NCBI GenBank assembly: GCA_003153875.1
Contig: PMBY01000215.1
Coordinates: 4,344 to 12,290, forward strand
From: Myxococcales bacterium
GTDB taxonomy: Bacteria; Myxococcota; Polyangia; Fen-1088
Direction: 5' to 3'
DNA: 7,947 nt
A model generated the notes under the pieces. It saw only the letters and a program-made list of their open reading frames with translations. It ran no database searches and was not told the DNA's origin. Of this stretch, positions 7,401 to 7,947 are shown in pieces. Positions within the stretch are counted from its first letter, which is position 1; every line of letters starts with the position of its first letter. The translations under genes and the position numbers were made by a program.

Positions 7401-7947
7401 TCCGGCAGTTGGTGCAAGCCCACGCCTACTGGCGGCGGCGAGGATTGAAGGTGGATCTCGTGATCTGGAACGAGGATCACTCTGGCTACCGGCAGGTCTT
7501 GCATGATCAAATCATGGGGCTCATCGCGGCGGGCGGCGAGAGCAACGTCACCGATCGGCCGGGCGGCATCTTCGTGCGGCCGGCCGACCAAATCGCCGAT
7601 GAGGATCGCATCCTGGTGCAGACCGTTGCACGAGTGGTTCTAACTGACGCTCGCGGAGATCTGGCCAGCCAGATCGACCAGCGCAGCCAAGCAGAACGTG
7701 TCTACCCACCGCCGCTCCCGGTCAGCTTCGGGCGTGTCGAGCCCGCCGCGTCCGCTAACCACACCGTGGGACCGCGCCCAGATCTCATCTTCTTCAACGG
7801 GTTGGGTGGATTCACCCCGGATGGCCGTGAGTATGTGATCACCACCACGCCCGGACGGGTGACGCCGGCGCCCTGGGTGAACGTGCTGGCCAACCCGCAG
7901 TTTGGAACCGTAGTGTCGGAGAGCGGCGCCGCCTACACCTGGGCCGA
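1481..7947 (+). CDS. ndvB: Cyclic beta-1,2-glucan synthase, NdvB/ChvB/Cgs family (3' end cut by window)
   Basis: One frame is open from ATG 1481 through the window end, giving 2155 codons. Known relatives have about 2800-2870, so roughly 650-700 residues are missing. Residues 1-410 form a soluble region with EWLLDNFYLIEEQI (97-110) and KLGELWAIPIMLRL (173-186). Two membrane segments (about 415-437 and 447-472) precede a GT84 glycosyltransferase with GYERKRGKL (592-600), LDTDTQ holding D636 and D638, SHDLVEG with D750, and QIARW (791-795). More membrane segments lie near 830-873, 896-915 and 955-998. LPPDN (1038-1042) and SPTNMGL (1056-1062) open a long second block that leads into the glucoamylase-like/GH189 domain, with DETRNLLAIGY (1336-1346), SWSGSMFEYLMP (1401-1412), PWGMSESGYN (1445-1454) and MAHHQGM (1542-1548). 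The first GH94 beta-sandwich starts near 1608 (NGRYHVMITNAGGGYSRW, 1628-1645). A second GH94 block begins at 2101 (FFNGLGGF; SESGAAYTW at 2146-2154). By family knowledge, GT84 polymerises UDP-glucose on the protein, GH189 cyclises and GH94 controls length by phosphorolysis, at the inner membrane. No ndvA exporter gene is in view. Confidence 0.95.
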   Translation, partial: MSEKVGPTVRRWMARLRGNSLADRTRADDPPLRAELFSADQMKQHGRTLAGAHHLARRWAPDRLLARLADNERILTEACRLLTAALAADRRIVPAGEWLLDNFYLIEEQIRTARRHLPEDYSRELPRLSSGPSAGLPRVYDIALETISHGDGRVDPEGLTGFVAAYQTVTALKLGELWAIPIMLRLALIENLRRVGARVAAARIERDRAAVWAEQMAAVAKKDPKSLILVTADMARANPPMASSFVAELALRLQGLSLTLPLTWLEQRLFESDLTIEQLVYAENQQQSADQVSISNSIGSLRILDAMDWRKFVESMSAVEQALRQDPAGIYPGMDSATRDHYRRTVETIARRSPLAESEVARQAIGLAQAGTVTSDERTQHVGFYLIDQGLPQLERAAHVKGSIAGALRGPSGRFPLLIYLGGILLLATIGTGGLLARVAADGEHRGILILVGILAALCTGQLAVALVDWLATLLATPHLLPRMDYSAGIPTQARTLVAIPTMLSSAAGIADLVEALEVRFLANRDENLRFGLVTDLADARAETLPEDEALVSLAKKRIEELNVRYGSPDSTPFLLLHRPRRFNPRERLWMGYERKRGKLAALNALLRGRAPDTDFSLVVGNTAGLQQVKYVITLDTDTQLPRDAARQLVGAMAHPLNRPRFDPRTQRVCAGYGILQPRMAESLSGANRSRYAQLWGSEPGLDPYTRAVSDVYQDLFQEGSFSGKGIYEVDAFERALAGRFPENRILSHDLVEGCYARAGLLTDVQLYEEYPPRYRADVSRRHRWIRGDWQIARWLLPWAPVSNPATHWQKNPLSLLARWKIFDNLRRSLVPAAATAWLLLGWTYLLRPWFWTLALLGVVLIPPAAASLLDLLRKPKDVLLVQHLTGSGRSATRRFAQAGFAFACLPYEAFFSLDAIVRTTFRMLVSHRRLLEWSLSGDVKISRRTNLATSFRTMGIAPALSAAAALWLFTFRPSALVLATPILAIWFTSPVLAWWSSQPLLRRASRLTTAETYFLRALARKTWAFFDTFVGPKDHWLPPDNVQEHPSAAIAHRTSPTNMGLSLLANLAAHDFGYLSTGRLIERTANALHTMDSLERHRGHFLNWYDTQSLQPLRPHYVSSVDSGNLAGHLLTLRQGLLALIDQKVVGSRLFAGLADTLAMVVEATEDSGSGELARVKSAVIAAAEAPPRTLTAARHTIEAIAKAAQSLAERLAAGPENQAKVWALTLARHCEDILADLAFIAPWTLLPEAPSSLDGFAGLDEIPTLRELAGAAARLLPAIEARLWPGAADTEWWTELRRLVAECSQRAGKRIAIVERSALHAGNLARMEYDFLFDETRNLLAIGYSVDERRRDSSYYDLLASEARLSTFVAIAQGQLPQESWFALGRRLTSVSGRPILLSWSGSMFEYLMPLLVMPTYEGTLLDQTCRTAVERQREYGAQCGVPWGMSESGYNTVDAHLNYQYRAFGVPGLGLKRGLAEDLVIAPYATALALMVAPEEACENLQRLVAAGCEGPFGFYEAIDYTPARLPRGQTQAVVRSFMAHHQGMTMLSLAHVLLDRPMQKYFEADPAFQATTLLLQERIPKAVAPYVHTTELAQSRTAASGPETPMRAFDSPHTAAPEVQLLSNGRYHVMITNAGGGYSRWNDMAVTRWREDSTRDHWGTFCYLRDVASGKFWSTAHQPSLKRSDSYQAIFSEARAEFRCRKDNLDAYTEIAVSPEDDIELRRITITNRGRRRKTIDLTSYAEVVLALPAADAEHPGFSNLFVQSEILRDRQAILATRRPRSQDEPVPWMFHLMAVHGVQAAEISYETDRSRFIGRGRTIVDPQAMQSGARLSDSQGSVLDPIVAIRQRITLDPDASATINIVSGVGETRDGCLGLVDKYQDRRLADRVFDLAWTHSQVALRQIDASEADAQLYGRLAGAILYANASLRADPNVVKKNRRGQSGLWGYSISGDLPIVLLKIGDPANIELVRQLVQAHAYWRRRGLKVDLVIWNEDHSGYRQVLHDQIMGLIAAGGESNVTDRPGGIFVRPADQIADEDRILVQTVARVVLTDARGDLASQIDQRSQAERVYPPPLPVSFGRVEPAASANHTVGPRPDLIFFNGLGGFTPDGREYVITTTPGRVTPAPWVNVLANPQFGTVVSESGAAYTWA

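Overview
The window looks like chromosomal DNA of a high-GC Gram-negative bacterium, probably a proteobacterium. The grounds are the GC-rich codon third positions and a giant cyclic beta-1,2-glucan synthase (NdvB/ChvB/Cgs family), an enzyme best known from Rhizobiales and other proteobacteria. Nothing here fixes the genus. All three recognisable genes lie on the + strand.

Bases 1-50 hold the last 15 codons and the stop of a gene whose C-terminus resembles that of major facilitator transporters. Its TGA overlaps the GTG start of the next gene (47-1327) in a GTGA junction, so the two are probably translated together. The second gene encodes a complete 426-residue polytopic permease of the ArsB/NhaD (ion transporter) superfamily. 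Its substrate cannot be read from the sequence. No arsenic-resistance partner gene is visible.

A 153-base spacer (1328-1480) follows. It holds two perfect GC-rich inverted repeats and a short purine-rich Shine-Dalgarno-like stretch, but no obvious sigma-70 promoter and no U-tract terminator.

From 1481 to the end of the window one reading frame stays open for 2155 codons and runs off the edge. It encodes the N-terminal three quarters of a cyclic beta-1,2-glucan synthase. In order it shows a soluble N-terminal region, a membrane-flanked GT84 glycosyltransferase with DxD, D and QxxRW motifs, a GH189/glucoamylase-like domain that would cyclise the chain, and the first GH94-type (phosphorylase-like) beta-sandwich. 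The window stops a few tens of residues into the second GH94 block, so the GH94 catalytic barrel and C-terminus lie outside. In the known enzymes these parts start, elongate, trim and cyclise a beta-1,2-glucan at the inner membrane. The product is then exported to the periplasm by an NdvA/ChvA ABC exporter, which is not seen here.

The permease gene and the glucan synthase gene differ clearly in leucine codon use, so they may have different histories. No RNA gene, mobile element, CRISPR array or clearly new system was found.
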